Shown here: one piece after another, positions 22,853 to 31,879 of the stretch
How positions within the stretch are numbered: position 1 is the stretch's first letter
Layout of the letters: each line of letters opens with the position of its first letter
Assembly: GCF_009707465.1 (NCBI RefSeq)
Contig: NZ_CP046120.1
Coordinates: forward strand, 186,001 to 250,000
DNA from: Novosphingobium sp. Gsoil 351
Lineage (GTDB): Bacteria; Pseudomonadota; Alphaproteobacteria; Sphingomonadales; Sphingomonadaceae
Direction of reading: 5' to 3'
Length of the DNA: 64,000 nt
Translations under genes and position numbers: made by a program
The notes under the pieces: model-generated
Seen by the model: only the letters and a program-made list of their open reading frames with translations
What the model was told of the DNA's origin: nothing
Database searches by the model: none

Positions 22853-24052
22853 GTGAGCCTGCGCGCGGCGCTGGCCGCACCACTGCTGCTCGCTGCCTTC
22901 GTCGCGCAGGCGCAAGTCCCGGCGGGGCGTCAGGGCGCAGCGCCCGCCTATCGCGAAGGCGATCCGTTCGATCCGGCGATAAGCCTCGCCGCGCCGCTGG
23001 CTTACATGGTCGACCTGGGTTCGGGCCGGGTCCTGTTCGAGCGCGAGGCCCGGCGTCGGTTCATTCCCGCCTCTCTGACCAAGATCATGACCGCCTACGT
23101 GGCGTTCGAGCTGATGCAGGCCGGACGTGTCCAGCCCAATCAGCGCTTTGCGATGAGCGATGCTGCCTTCCGACAGTGGCACCAGGTCGGCTCGACGATG
23201 TTCCTCGGCCGCGGCCAGGTGGTCAGCGTCGACGAGCTGCTTCAGGCAATCATGACCGTATCCGCCAACGACGGATGCATAGTCTTGGCCGAAGGGGCGA
23301 GCGGCAGCGTCGCCGGGTTCGTGGCGCTGATGAACGCCGAAGCCCGCAAGCTGGGAATGACCGACAGCCATTTCGGAAGTCCCAACGGTTGGCCCGATCA
23401 AGGCGCCACCTATACAACGGCGCGCGATCTCGCGATTTTGACCCAGGCGATGCTTACCCGCCATCCCGGCTATTACAGCCGCTATGTCGGGCATCCCGAA
23501 ATGACCTTCAACGGCATCCGCCAGGACAACCATGTGCCCTTGTTCGGTCGCGTGCCGGGGGCCGACGGAGTTAAGACCGGCTTCACCAATGAAGCCGGCT
23601 ATGGCTTGGTCGGGTCGGCGGTACGCGATGGGCGTCGACTTGTAATGGTGGTTGGCGGCTACGACCGCGCCTGGCAGCGCGCGCGCGAATCGCGGGCCAT
23701 GCTCGAATGGGGCTTTTCTGCGTGGAAGATACGAAGGTTGTTCGCCGCGGGTGCCACGGTAGGCGAAGCGCAAGTGCAGGGCGGTGCCGCCCGACATGTG
23801 GCGCTCACCGCGCCCATGCCGTATTACTTGACCTATCCGGCGGGAGCCGCACCGCCCGCTGTCAAACTTACCTTGCGTTATGACGGTCCGCTGCGCGCGC
23901 CGATTCGCAAAGGCGCGCAGGTGGCGATGTTGCGGGTCGGCACGCCCGGCGAAGCCCCGCGTGATCTCCCGCTGATGGCGGGTGCCTCGACCGGTGTTGC
24001 CGGACCCATGGCCCGCCTGCGGAATGGTCTGCTCGGGCTGGCGGGCCTGTGA
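22853..24052 (+). CDS. D-alanyl-D-alanine carboxypeptidase (PBP5/6 family)
   Basis: Penicillin-binding protein that trims the terminal D-Ala of pentapeptides; 399 aa from GTG 22853, with signal peptide LRAALAAPLLLAAFVAQAQ. The S11-family triad motifs are SLTK (ASLTKIMTAYV), SAN (VSANDGCIVLAE) and KTG (GVKTGFTNEAG). A C-terminal beta-rich domain follows, and the end (RLRNGLLGLAGL) may be the amphipathic membrane anchor. Its last four bases overlap the tmk start, so the two genes are coupled with tmk, holB and metG downstream. Confidence 0.94.
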   Translation: MSLRAALAAPLLLAAFVAQAQVPAGRQGAAPAYREGDPFDPAISLAAPLAYMVDLGSGRVLFEREARRRFIPASLTKIMTAYVAFELMQAGRVQPNQRFAMSDAAFRQWHQVGSTMFLGRGQVVSVDELLQAIMTVSANDGCIVLAEGASGSVAGFVALMNAEARKLGMTDSHFGSPNGWPDQGATYTTARDLAILTQAMLTRHPGYYSRYVGHPEMTFNGIRQDNHVPLFGRVPGADGVKTGFTNEAGYGLVGSAVRDGRRLVMVVGGYDRAWQRARESRAMLEWGFSAWKIRRLFAAGATVGEAQVQGGAARHVALTAPMPYYLTYPAGAAPPAVKLTLRYDGPLRAPIRKGAQVAMLRVGTPGEAPRDLPLMAGASTGVAGPMARLRNGLLGLAGL

Positions 24053-24681
24053 GCGGTCGCGGCCGCTTCATCGCTTTCGAAGGCGGCGAGGGGACCGGTA
24101 AATCGACCCAAGCGCGTTTGCTGGCGGCTGCGCTGGCGGCCAAGGGAATCGCGTGCCTGACGACCCGCGAGCCGGGCGGCACGCCAGGGGCCGAGGCGAT
24201 CCGCGCGCTGCTACTCGACCCTGCTCTGCCGCAATGGGACGCTCCGGCAGAGGCCCTGCTGTTCGCGGCGGCGCGATCGGACCACGTCGCGCGATTGATC
24301 GAACCCGCCCTGGCAGCCGGACGCTGGGTGATTTGCGACCGGTTCGTCGATTCGAGCCTTGCATACCAGGGTGGGGCGGGAGGGCTCGGCGAGACCGCGA
24401 TCCGCACGCTCCACCAGATCGGCAGCGGCGGGCTGCTTCCCGACGTTACCCTGTTGCTGGATGCCGATCCCCGGACGACATCGGCGCGCATCCTGGCGCG
24501 CGACGGCAGTGCCGCCGACAAGATCGGCGGGCGCGGCATGGTGTTTCACCGCGATGTCGCCGCGGCCTTCGACCGGCTGACGGAGGCGGAGCCAGCACGA
24601 TTTCGCCGGATCGACGCATCGGGCGGTCCAGGCGCGGTTCACGCGTTGGTCCTCGACGCGCTGAGCGATCTCCTCCAATGA
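24049..24681 (+). CDS. tmk: Thymidylate kinase
   Basis: Phosphorylates dTMP to dTDP; 210 aa from GTG 24049. P-loop FEGGEGTGKSTQARLL, the DR-containing motif CDRFVDSSLAYQG, and the LID region with a second Arg-rich stretch are present. The length is normal. It overlaps the carboxypeptidase stop by 4 bp and is followed with a 4-bp overlap by holB, the usual alphaproteobacterial tmk-holB-metG order. Confidence 0.95.
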   Translation: MSGRGRFIAFEGGEGTGKSTQARLLAAALAAKGIACLTTREPGGTPGAEAIRALLLDPALPQWDAPAEALLFAAARSDHVARLIEPALAAGRWVICDRFVDSSLAYQGGAGGLGETAIRTLHQIGSGGLLPDVTLLLDADPRTTSARILARDGSAADKIGGRGMVFHRDVAAAFDRLTEAEPARFRRIDASGGPGAVHALVLDALSDLLQ

Positions 24682-25636
24682 CCCTGCTTGGCCACGATGC
24701 TGCGTGGCGCGAATGGCGCGCGGCGATCGGCCAGGGGCGAATGCACCACGGCTGGATCCTGGCCGGGCGCAAGGGCATGGGCAAGGCCGCCTTCGCCGCG
24801 GCGGCCGCGCGCGAACTGCTCGAGGCTGGGGGCAGCACTTGGTCCGATCCGCGCAACCATCCCGACATCCTCGAACTCCAGCCCTTGCCCGATGGCGACG
24901 AAGAGGAGCGCAAGCGTAGCGAAGGCAAACCGTTCAAGGTCAAACGCAACATCGCCGTCGATCAGGTACGCGCGTTGCAGCGCCGCCTGAACGCCCGCCC
25001 GACCCTGGGCGAGCGGCGGGTGGTGGTCGTCGATGCCGCCGACGATCTCGAAAAGGGGGCGGCCAACGCACTGCTGAAAAGCCTGGAGGAGCCGCCCGCG
25101 GGCACGATCTTTTGCTGGTCGCACACCGCATCGGACGCCTCCAGGCCACAATCCGCTCACGCTGTCGGGTGTTGCGCTTTCCCGAGCTTGGCGATGCGGA
25201 AGTTGGCAAGGTGCTCGACGCTGCTGGCGGCGGATTGACGGCCGAGGCGCGCGCCGCAGCGCTGGCGGTGGCTTGCGGCTCGCCGGGCAGCGCGCTCGAA
25301 TTCGCCCGCCGCGACCTCTCCGGCATTTATGGTCTGATGGTCCGGATCATGGAGAACGGCGATGCGGACCTGGCATTGCGCGGCGCCCTCATCGGTGAAA
25401 TCGGTCCGCGCGCCGACCGCGAACAGCAACTGGCGGTAATCGAGACGGCCAGGATGATCGTGGCCAACGGCGCTCAGAACGCGGATCGTGGGCGCGCCGC
25501 GCGGATGGTCGAAGCCCACGCCATGCTCGCCCGGCTCCTCGCACAGGCGCCGATCCACAACTACGACGTGGCCACGCTGACGCTGCAAATTGGCGGGTTG
25601 CTGGCCTCGGTCGCCGCCGATAGGGAGGCGGCCTGA
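24678..25636 (+). CDS. holB: DNA polymerase III delta' subunit, frameshifted
   Basis: Clamp-loader subunit. The N-terminal part (ATG 24678) reads MTLLGHDAAWREWR, then AAA+ motifs GRKGMGKAAFAAAA and RVVVVDAADDLEKGAANALL and LKSLEEPPAGTIF. At 25107-25115 the frame is lost. The expected continuation (LLVAHRIGRLQATIRSRCRV) is in another frame, resumes at 25112 and runs to 25636. One extra T in the TTTT run (25110-25113) would restore a full 319-aa protein. As the gene should be essential, sequence error is the likely explanation; a slippery programmed site of the usual type is not seen. Overlaps tmk by 4 bp. Confidence 0.85.
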
Positions 25637-25639
25637 ACC

Positions 25640-27199
25640 ATGGCCGACCCCTATTACATCACCACAGCGATCGCCTATCCCAACGGCAAGCCGCATATCG
25701 GCCACGCCTATGAGGCGATCGCCGCTGACGCGATCGCGCGGTTTCAGCGCATGCGCGGGCGCGATGTGCGATTGGTGACGGGCACCGACGAGCACGGCCT
25801 CAAGATGGCCCAGACGGCGCGTGACGCAGGACGCGACACACTCGAGTTCGCAACCGAAATGTCGAACTATTTTCGGGGGATGTGCGATGCTCTGAACATC
25901 TCGTACGATGACTTCTGCCGCACCACCGAGCCGCGCCACCATGATGCAAGCGTTGCTATCTGGAAGGCGCTAGAGGCCGCGGGCGACCTGTATCTCGATC
26001 GTTACGAGGGCTGGTATTCGGTTCGCGACGAGGCCTTTTACGACGAGAGTGAGCTTATCGACGGGGAAGGGGGCTTGCGTCTCTCGCCGCAAGGCACTCC
26101 GGTCGAATGGACGGTGGAGGAAAGCTGGTTCTTCCGCCTCTCCAAGTACCGCGACTACCTGATCGAACTCAACGAATCCGCAGGCTTTCTCGAGCCGGAA
26201 AGCCGCCGCAACGAAGTGCTGGCCTTCCTCAAGGGGCAGGACCTGCGCGACCTATCTGTATCGCGGACGAGCTTTGCGTGGGGCGTGCCGGTGCCGGGCA
26301 GTGCCGGCCATGTGATGTACGTGTGGGTCGACGCGCTGACGACCTATCTGACCGGAATCGGATTTCCTGGGCGCGAAGGCGATTTCGCGCGGTTCTGGCC
26401 GGCTAATGTTCATCTTATCGGCAAGGACATCGTCCGCTTCCATGCGGTCTACTGGCCCGCGATCCTCAAGAGCGCGGGCCTGCCGTCGCCGCGCGCGATC
26501 TTCGGCCACGGCTTCCTCCTCCATCGCGGTGAGAAAATGTCGAAGTCGCTGGGCAACGTCGTCGATCCGCTGGAACTGGCGGAGCGGTTCGGGGTCGATC
26601 AACTCCGCTATTTCCTGCTTCGCGAAGTGACGTTCGGGCAGGATGGCAGCTATTCGGCCGATGCGATCGTCACCCGCTGCAATGCCGAACTGGCCAACAG
26701 CTTCGGCAACTTGGCGCAACGGACGCTTTCGTTGATCTTCAAGAATTGCGACGCGTTCCTGCCTGAAATTTCAGGCCATGCCGGCGAGGATACCGAGCTC
26801 CTCGAATTCGTCGGCAGGATCACGTCGCAGGACCTGCCCGATGCGTTCGACAAGCTTGCGCTGAGCCAGGGGATCGAAAGCTGGATGTCGGCGGTGTTCG
26901 CCTGCAACGCCTATATCGACGCTCAGGCGCCCTGGTCCCTGCGCAAGACCGATCCGCAGCGGATGCGGACGGTTCTGGCGACTTTGTACATTGCGATTGG
27001 GCAGTTGGCGGTCGCGATTACGCCGGTGATCCCGCAAAGTGCCGTGCGCCTGCTCGAAGCGATGGGAATTGCGCCCGAATTGCGAATGTTCGCGGCCATC
27101 CGGTCGCACTGGTATTCGCCGCTCGCCGAAAGCGGATTTCGCCTGGAGCAACCCGTGGGTCTGTTCCCACGTCTCGCGTTGCCGGTCGAGGCTGTGTGA
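25640..27199 (+). CDS. metG: Methionine--tRNA ligase
   Basis: Class I aminoacyl-tRNA synthetase, 519 aa. It starts ADPYYITTAIAYPNGKPHIG, containing the HIGH-type signature (PHIGHAY). The KMSKS signature is RGEKMSKSLGNVVDPL. The C-terminal anticodon domain is short and the dimerisation extension is absent, which is common in alphaproteobacteria. It follows holB by 3 bp and overlaps the TatD start by 1 bp. Cytosolic; essential. Confidence 0.96.
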   Translation: MADPYYITTAIAYPNGKPHIGHAYEAIAADAIARFQRMRGRDVRLVTGTDEHGLKMAQTARDAGRDTLEFATEMSNYFRGMCDALNISYDDFCRTTEPRHHDASVAIWKALEAAGDLYLDRYEGWYSVRDEAFYDESELIDGEGGLRLSPQGTPVEWTVEESWFFRLSKYRDYLIELNESAGFLEPESRRNEVLAFLKGQDLRDLSVSRTSFAWGVPVPGSAGHVMYVWVDALTTYLTGIGFPGREGDFARFWPANVHLIGKDIVRFHAVYWPAILKSAGLPSPRAIFGHGFLLHRGEKMSKSLGNVVDPLELAERFGVDQLRYFLLREVTFGQDGSYSADAIVTRCNAELANSFGNLAQRTLSLIFKNCDAFLPEISGHAGEDTELLEFVGRITSQDLPDAFDKLALSQGIESWMSAVFACNAYIDAQAPWSLRKTDPQRMRTVLATLYIAIGQLAVAITPVIPQSAVRLLEAMGIAPELRMFAAIRSHWYSPLAESGFRLEQPVGLFPRLALPVEAV

Positions 27200-27975
27200 T
27201 GCTGATCGATTCGCATTGTCATCTCAATTACAAGGGCTTGGTGGAGGATCAGCCCGCCGTGCTGGCGCGCGCACGGGCCAGCGGGGTCACCGGGTTCCTC
27301 AATATCTCGACCCGGCGCTCGGAATGGGAAGCGGTGGTCGCCACCGCCGCGCGCGAACCCGATGTCTGGGCCAGCGTGGGCATCCATCCGCACGAGGCCG
27401 ATGGGCACGCCGATCTCGGGGCGCAAGCGCTGCTCGATGCGGCTGCGCACCCCAGGGTGATCGGGATCGGCGAGACGGGACTCGACTATTATTACGATCA
27501 TTCCGACCGCGAGGCGCAGCGTAAACTGTTTCGGATGCACATCGGCGTGGCGCGCGAGACCGGTCTTCCGCTGATTGTCCACACCCGCGACGCCGAGAAC
27601 GACACCGCCAGCATCCTTGCCGAGGAAATGGAGCAGGGGGCGTTCCCTGCGTTGATCCACTGCTTCACCGCCTCGCGCGATTTTGCGCGAAGAGTGCTCG
27701 ATCTGGGCCTGACGATCTCACTGTCAGGCATCGTCACTTTCAAGAACGCGCGCGAATTGCAGGAAATCGCTTCCGAATTGCCCGAAGATCGCGTGCTCGT
27801 CGAGACGGACGCGCCGTTCCTGGCGCCGGTTCCTCACCGCGGCCGATCCTGCGAACCCGCATTCGTGGCCGACACGCTGCGTCATATTGCGAGCTTGCGA
27901 GGAGTCGAACCCGATACACTTGCGGCAAGGACTTCAGTCAACTTCTTCAAGTTGTTTACCAAGGCCGCACTGTGA
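27199..27975 (+). CDS. TatD-family metal-dependent hydrolase
   Basis: TIM-barrel metallohydrolase of the TatD DNase family, 258 aa. Metal ligands are visible as DSHCHL (N-terminus), GETGLDYYYDHS (Glu), VHTRDAENDT (His), IHCFTASRDF (His) and VETDAPFLAPVPHRG (Asp). The start is ATG 27199, overlapping the metG stop; GTG 27196 is an alternative. TatD proteins are 3'-5' DNases/RNases in repair and quality control; the exact substrate here is not known. It is coupled to the next gene by a 4-bp overlap. Confidence 0.92.
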   Translation: MLIDSHCHLNYKGLVEDQPAVLARARASGVTGFLNISTRRSEWEAVVATAAREPDVWASVGIHPHEADGHADLGAQALLDAAAHPRVIGIGETGLDYYYDHSDREAQRKLFRMHIGVARETGLPLIVHTRDAENDTASILAEEMEQGAFPALIHCFTASRDFARRVLDLGLTISLSGIVTFKNARELQEIASELPEDRVLVETDAPFLAPVPHRGRSCEPAFVADTLRHIASLRGVEPDTLAARTSVNFFKLFTKAAL

Positions 27976-28739
27976 AGCTGCGGATGCTCGGTTCGGGCAC
28001 GTCGACCGGGGTGCCGCGGGTCGGCAACGATTGGGGGCTGTGCGATCCGGCGGAACCCAAGAACCGCCGCAGCCGGGTGTCGGTGGCGATCGAAAGCAGC
28101 GCGGGGGCGAGGATCCTGGTCGATACCTCGACCGATTTGCGCAACCAGTTGCTCGCCAACGACATCGACCGGATCGACGCGGTTTTCTGGACCCACGACC
28201 ATGCCGATCACTGCCACGGCATCGATGACTTGCGTCCGCTTCGCTATGGCCGCGACGGGCCGATCCCGGGCTATGCTGCGGGGCAAACCGTGCTCCGGCT
28301 GCGCCAGCGGTTCGGATACGTTTTTGCCGGCCAGTTCGGCTATCATACGTTGGTTTCGCTCGATAATCTCGACCGGCTGCGGATGTGCATCGGTATAGGG
28401 ATTGCGCACGTCCAGATGCCGCACGGACCTGCGCAAAGTACCGGCTTCCGCTTCGATTGCGACGGCAAGTCAGTGGCATACGCGACGGATTTCAGCGAGA
28501 TCACCGGCGAAATGGTCGACTGCTTCTCCAATGTCGACTTGCTGGTCGTCGATGCCTTGCGCCGCGAACCTCATCCTACGCATGCGCACCTGGCCATGGC
28601 GCTCGACTTGATCGAACGATCGGGCGCGCGGCGGGCTATCCTGACGCATCTCGACAAGTCGATGGACTATGCGACGTTGTGCTCCGAACTTCCAGACAGC
28701 GTTCAACCGGGTTACGACGGGTTGGAGATCGAATTGTGA
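27972..28739 (+). CDS. MBL-fold hydrolase, PhnP-like
   Basis: Metallo-beta-lactamase-fold protein of 255 aa from GTG 27972. The metal-binding motif is WTHDHADHCHGIDDLR (HxHxDH), with a later His (MPHGPAQST) and YATDFSEITGEM (Asp). The N-terminal signature LGSGTSTGVPRVG marks the PhnP/COG1235 group, which includes cyclic phosphodiesterases. The reaction here is inferred only to that level. It forms a cluster with tatD upstream and a small membrane protein downstream, overlapping each by 4 bp. Confidence 0.88.
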   Translation: MKLRMLGSGTSTGVPRVGNDWGLCDPAEPKNRRSRVSVAIESSAGARILVDTSTDLRNQLLANDIDRIDAVFWTHDHADHCHGIDDLRPLRYGRDGPIPGYAAGQTVLRLRQRFGYVFAGQFGYHTLVSLDNLDRLRMCIGIGIAHVQMPHGPAQSTGFRFDCDGKSVAYATDFSEITGEMVDCFSNVDLLVVDALRREPHPTHAHLAMALDLIERSGARRAILTHLDKSMDYATLCSELPDSVQPGYDGLEIEL

Positions 28740-28906
28740 CCGGGGGTACGATCGCCACGCTGGCCTTCCTGGCTTTGGCGTTGGTGCTACCGCTTCTCGC
28801 GTTGCGAGGCCGTGAGATCGACTTCTCGCGTGGCTGGAAGATGGCGGCGATTTGGCTCGGTTTGTTCATCTTGGCCGCGATGCTGTTCAAGTGGATCGGA
28901 ATGTGA
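28736..28906 (+). CDS. Small two-helix membrane protein
   Basis: 56 aa from GTG 28736, overlapping the stop of the MBL-fold gene by 4 bp (GTGA). Two membrane helices are clear: ATLAFLALALVLPLLALRG and AAIWLGLFILAAMLFKWIG, joined by REIDFSRGWK. No conserved function is known to me. Its coupled position in the metG-tatD-MBL operon is the main reason to accept it as real. Confidence 0.62.
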   Translation: MTGGTIATLAFLALALVLPLLALRGREIDFSRGWKMAAIWLGLFILAAMLFKWIGM

Positions 28907-28930
28907 GGGGGACTGCACCAACCTCGACGC

Positions 28931-28978
28931 CCTCAATGCATATTTTACATAATACATATTATCAATCTGTCATTGAGG
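28931..28978. promoter_or_regulatory. AT-rich inverted repeat upstream of mazG
   Basis: CCTCAATG at 28931-28938 and CATTGAGG at 28971-28978 form a perfect 8-bp inverted repeat around 32 bp of very AT-rich DNA (ATATTTTACATAATACATAT), conspicuous in this GC-rich sequence. It lies 50 bp before the mazG start. It could be a promoter with a bounding operator or the stem of an RNA hairpin; no matching element was seen elsewhere in the window. Confidence 0.4.
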
Positions 28979-29027
28979 CGGGGCCGGCCAATCCCCCATC
29001 CCCCCCTCTTCAGCGCAAAGCGGCAGG

Positions 29028-29802
29028 ATGACTGGTTTCCCGGCAATCGAGCGCCTCGCGGCGATCATGACGCGGTTACGCGATCCGGAAATCGGCTGCG
29101 AATGGGATCGCGTCCAGACGTTCGCTACGATAGCGCCCTATACTATCGAGGAAGCCTACGAAGTCGCCGATGCGATCGAACGCAACGATATGGCCGACTT
29201 GCGCGACGAGCTTGGCGACTTACTGCTCCAAGTGGTGTTCCACGCTCGGATGGCCGAGGAAGCTGGGCATTTCGCACTGGACGATGTCGCCACGGCGATC
29301 GTCTGCAAGCTCGAAGCACGACATCCGCACATCTTTGGCGATACCGCCGCTAAGCGCCAAGCTTGGGAATCGATCAAGGCGCGCGAACGTATCGCCAAGG
29401 GGGCAAGCAGCGCTCTGGACGGCGTCGCCGCAGCCCTCCCGGCATTGCTCCGCGCCGAAAAGCTCCAGCGCCGCGCCGCGCGTGACGGCTTCGACTGGCC
29501 GGATCACGTCGGTCCCGCAGCCAAACTTGTCGAGGAACTCGAAGAACTTGCGGCCGCAACCTGCGAGATCTGAACGGACCGAGGAAGCCGGCGACCTGCT
29601 GTTTGCCGCGGTCAACGTCGTGCGCAGCCACGGCGTCGCGCCCGAAGATGCGCTGCGTGCCGCCAATGCCAAATTCGAGCGGCGCTACCGCGCTATGGAA
29701 GCGCTTTCGGCAGAGCGTGGCGAAGCCTTTGCCGACCTGCCGCTTGATACCCAAGAAGAACTGTGGCAGACGGTCAAACGGCGCGAACTAACGGCTCCCT
29801 AG
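29028..29802 (+). CDS. mazG: Nucleoside triphosphate pyrophosphohydrolase, frameshifted
   Basis: MazG hydrolyses non-canonical NTPs (also acting on ppGpp-like substrates in some species). The N-terminal domain is intact from ATG 29028: CEWDRVQTFATIAPYTIEEA, then LRDELGDLLLQVVFHARMAE with the metal-binding acidic residues. The first frame ends at 29573 after KLVEELEELAA; the second domain (EEAGDLLFAAVNVVRSHGVA) continues in the +1 frame to 29802. A single extra base near 29568-29572 (ATCTGA) would explain the break. I treat it as one gene with an indel rather than two; whether the indel is real is open. Confidence 0.82.
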
Positions 29803-31127
29803 CTCGGCATAACGTCCGAGATCGCGCGGCGTAAGCCGCACCGAAAGCCTCCGCACTGGCTCACCGTCTTCGGTGTCCTGATTGTCAGCCAAGACGTCGC
29901 CGTTCGCATGAAGCCAGGCCAGCCGCTGGCCGTCGCCGGCAGGTACGACAAAATCGTGGCGCCGCGCCTTCCCGGTCAGCGCGGCGGACACCGCGGCGAC
30001 GAGCGCCTCGATCCCCTCGCCCGTCACCGCCGAGATCGGCACCGCGGGCCGCGCGCGGGTTGAATCTTCACCAGGTCGAGGCGCATGTCGCGCTCGTCTG
30101 GTTCAAGAAGATCCCACTTGTTCCAGGCCTCGATCAGCGGCACGGCGGCTTCCGCCCCTGCCTCGGGAATGACCCCAAGATCGGTGAGGATTTCCTCGAC
30201 ATCGGCCTTCTGCTCGCTCGTCGCCGGTTGGGCGACGTCGCGAACGTGGACGATGCAATCGGCGGCGGTCACCTCCTCAAGTGTTGCTCGGAACGCTGCA
30301 ACCAGCTGAGTCGGCAGGTCCGAAATGAACCCGACGGTGTCCGACAGGATCGCCTTGTCGAGCCCCGGGAGGCGGATCGCGCGCATCGTCGGGTCGAGTG
30401 TGGCGAACAGTAGGTCTTCGGCCATCACGGTCGCCCCGGTCAGCCGGTTGAACAGCGTCGATTTGCCGGCGTTAGTGTACCCAACGAGCGCGATCACCGG
30501 CCACGGCGCACGCTGGCGGCGATCGCGATGGAGCCCGCGGGTGCGGCGGACCTGATCGAGTTCACGACGGATCTTCGCCATCCGGTCGCGGATCATCCGG
30601 CGGTCTGCCTCGATCTGAGTCTCGCCCGGCCCACCCAGGAAGCCGAAGCCGCCGCGCTGACGCTCGAGGTGGGTCCAACTGCGCACCAGCCGCCCGGCCT
30701 GATAATCGAGGTGCGCGAGTTCGACCTGCAGCCGCCCCTCAGCGGTCGCTGCGCGCTCGCCGAAGATTTCGAGGATGAGGCCGGTTCGATCGATAACCTT
30801 GCGCTTGAGCTTCTCCTCGAGGTTGCGCTGCTGGACCGCGCTCAGCGCACCATCGACGATGACCAGTTCGGCATCCTCGAGATTGCAGGCATCCGCGATC
30901 CGCTGGATCTGGCCTTCGCCGAACAGTGTCCCGGGCCGCGCGGTACGAATTGGGATCGCCATCGCTTCGGCGACGACGATCCCGATGGCGAGGGCCAGCC
31001 CGCGCGCTTCCTCGAGTCGCAACTCGGGGTCCGCGGTCTGACGGCCTATCTGCGGATAGACGATAATCGCGCGTGCGCCACGGCTGACTTCGCCGCTGAG
31101 ATCGTCGGTGCCGAACGAAGTGGTCAG
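29788..31127 (-). CDS. hflX: GTPase HflX, frameshifted
   Basis: Ribosome-associated GTPase. The first part has [13 protein letters not shown], the HflX domain [17 protein letters not shown], then G1 [16 protein letters not shown]3 [11 protein letters not shown] and G4 NKWDLLE. This frame is lost near 30042-30050: expected [16 protein letters not shown] is found in the next frame, which runs to 29788. One missing base restores it. The first ATG/GTG-type codon in frame is far inside (TTG 31022), but the conserved N-terminus ([16 protein letters not shown]) lies upstream of that; the probable start is CTG 31127, overlapping the hfq stop. Follows hfq, as usual in alphaproteobacteria. Confidence 0.82.
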
Positions 31128-31705
31128 GTGGCTTCGCCCGCATCGTTCCAGTCGCCGGAAAGGTCGACATGCGCCGTCGGCTGGATGGTCGAGATCGCAT
31201 GCTTGTAGGCCAGTTGCACGTAACCTTCGCGTTCGAGCATCATGCAGAATAGGTCGTATGAGGCCACCCTGCCCTGCAGCATCACCCCATTGACCAGGAA
31301 CATCGTCACCGGCACCGCTGCATCGCGCACACTGGAAAGAAAAATATCCTGTAAAAGCCGTGGTTTGCGGCCTTTGTCCTCGGCCGCAGCGAAGGGCGCC
31401 AGGGGCAGCGGCTGGCCGGGCATGATCGTCGAGATCGCATGCTTGTAAACCAACTGCGATTGCCCGTCGCGGCGCAGCAGGATCGAAAAATTGTCGAACC
31501 AGGTGACGATCCCCTGCAACTTGACACCCTTGACCAAGAACATCGTCACCGGCGACTTGGTTTTGCGTAGCTGGTTGAGGAAAAGGTCCTGCAGATTCTG
31601 GCCCTTGCCCGAAGGCGGCGGTGAAGGGCCGTCGTCAATCGCGACTTCGGCGGCTTCCTCGGCGGAAGTTTTCGCGCGGGCGGTGAGCGTGCGTGTTCCA
31701 GGCAT
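31124..31705 (-). CDS. hfq: RNA chaperone Hfq with two Sm-like domains
   Basis: RNA chaperone for small-RNA regulation. It is 193 aa, about twice the usual size, because two full Hfq modules are joined. The first (residues about 38-100) has [40 protein letters not shown] and [11 protein letters not shown]. The second (about 113-180) has [40 protein letters not shown] and [11 protein letters not shown]. The YKH RNA-binding motif is kept in both; the second diverges elsewhere. An AGGAG ribosome binding site precedes ATG 31705. If six Sm folds form the ring, three chains would suffice; that is inference. Confidence 0.93.
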   Translation of the reverse strand: MPGTRTLTARAKTSAEEAAEVAIDDGPSPPPSGKGQNLQDLFLNQLRKTKSPVTMFLVKGVKLQGIVTWFDNFSILLRRDGQSQLVYKHAISTIMPGQPLPLAPFAAAEDKGRKPRLLQDIFLSSVRDAAVPVTMFLVNGVMLQGRVASYDLFCMMLEREGYVQLAYKHAISTIQPTAHVDLSGDWNDAGEAT

Positions 31706-31879
31706 GTTGTGCTCCTAGTTTTTTGGCCCGAATCCTTCTGGAAACGAGCAATCTGGTCACCGCTGCGCGCGAATATTTCCGCTTAGCGACGGCAACCGGG
31801 GTCCTGCCATTGAAGATTAGCCCGTCGCCGACATCGCGTAAATGCCGAAGCGCACAAGCGGTTCCGCTATTCTTCTCCG

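Noticed and set aside
25107..25115. Programmed -1 frameshifting in holB
   Set aside because: The site ATC TTT TGC lacks the X XXY YYZ form and no nearby stimulatory stem was recognised; indel or error is simpler.
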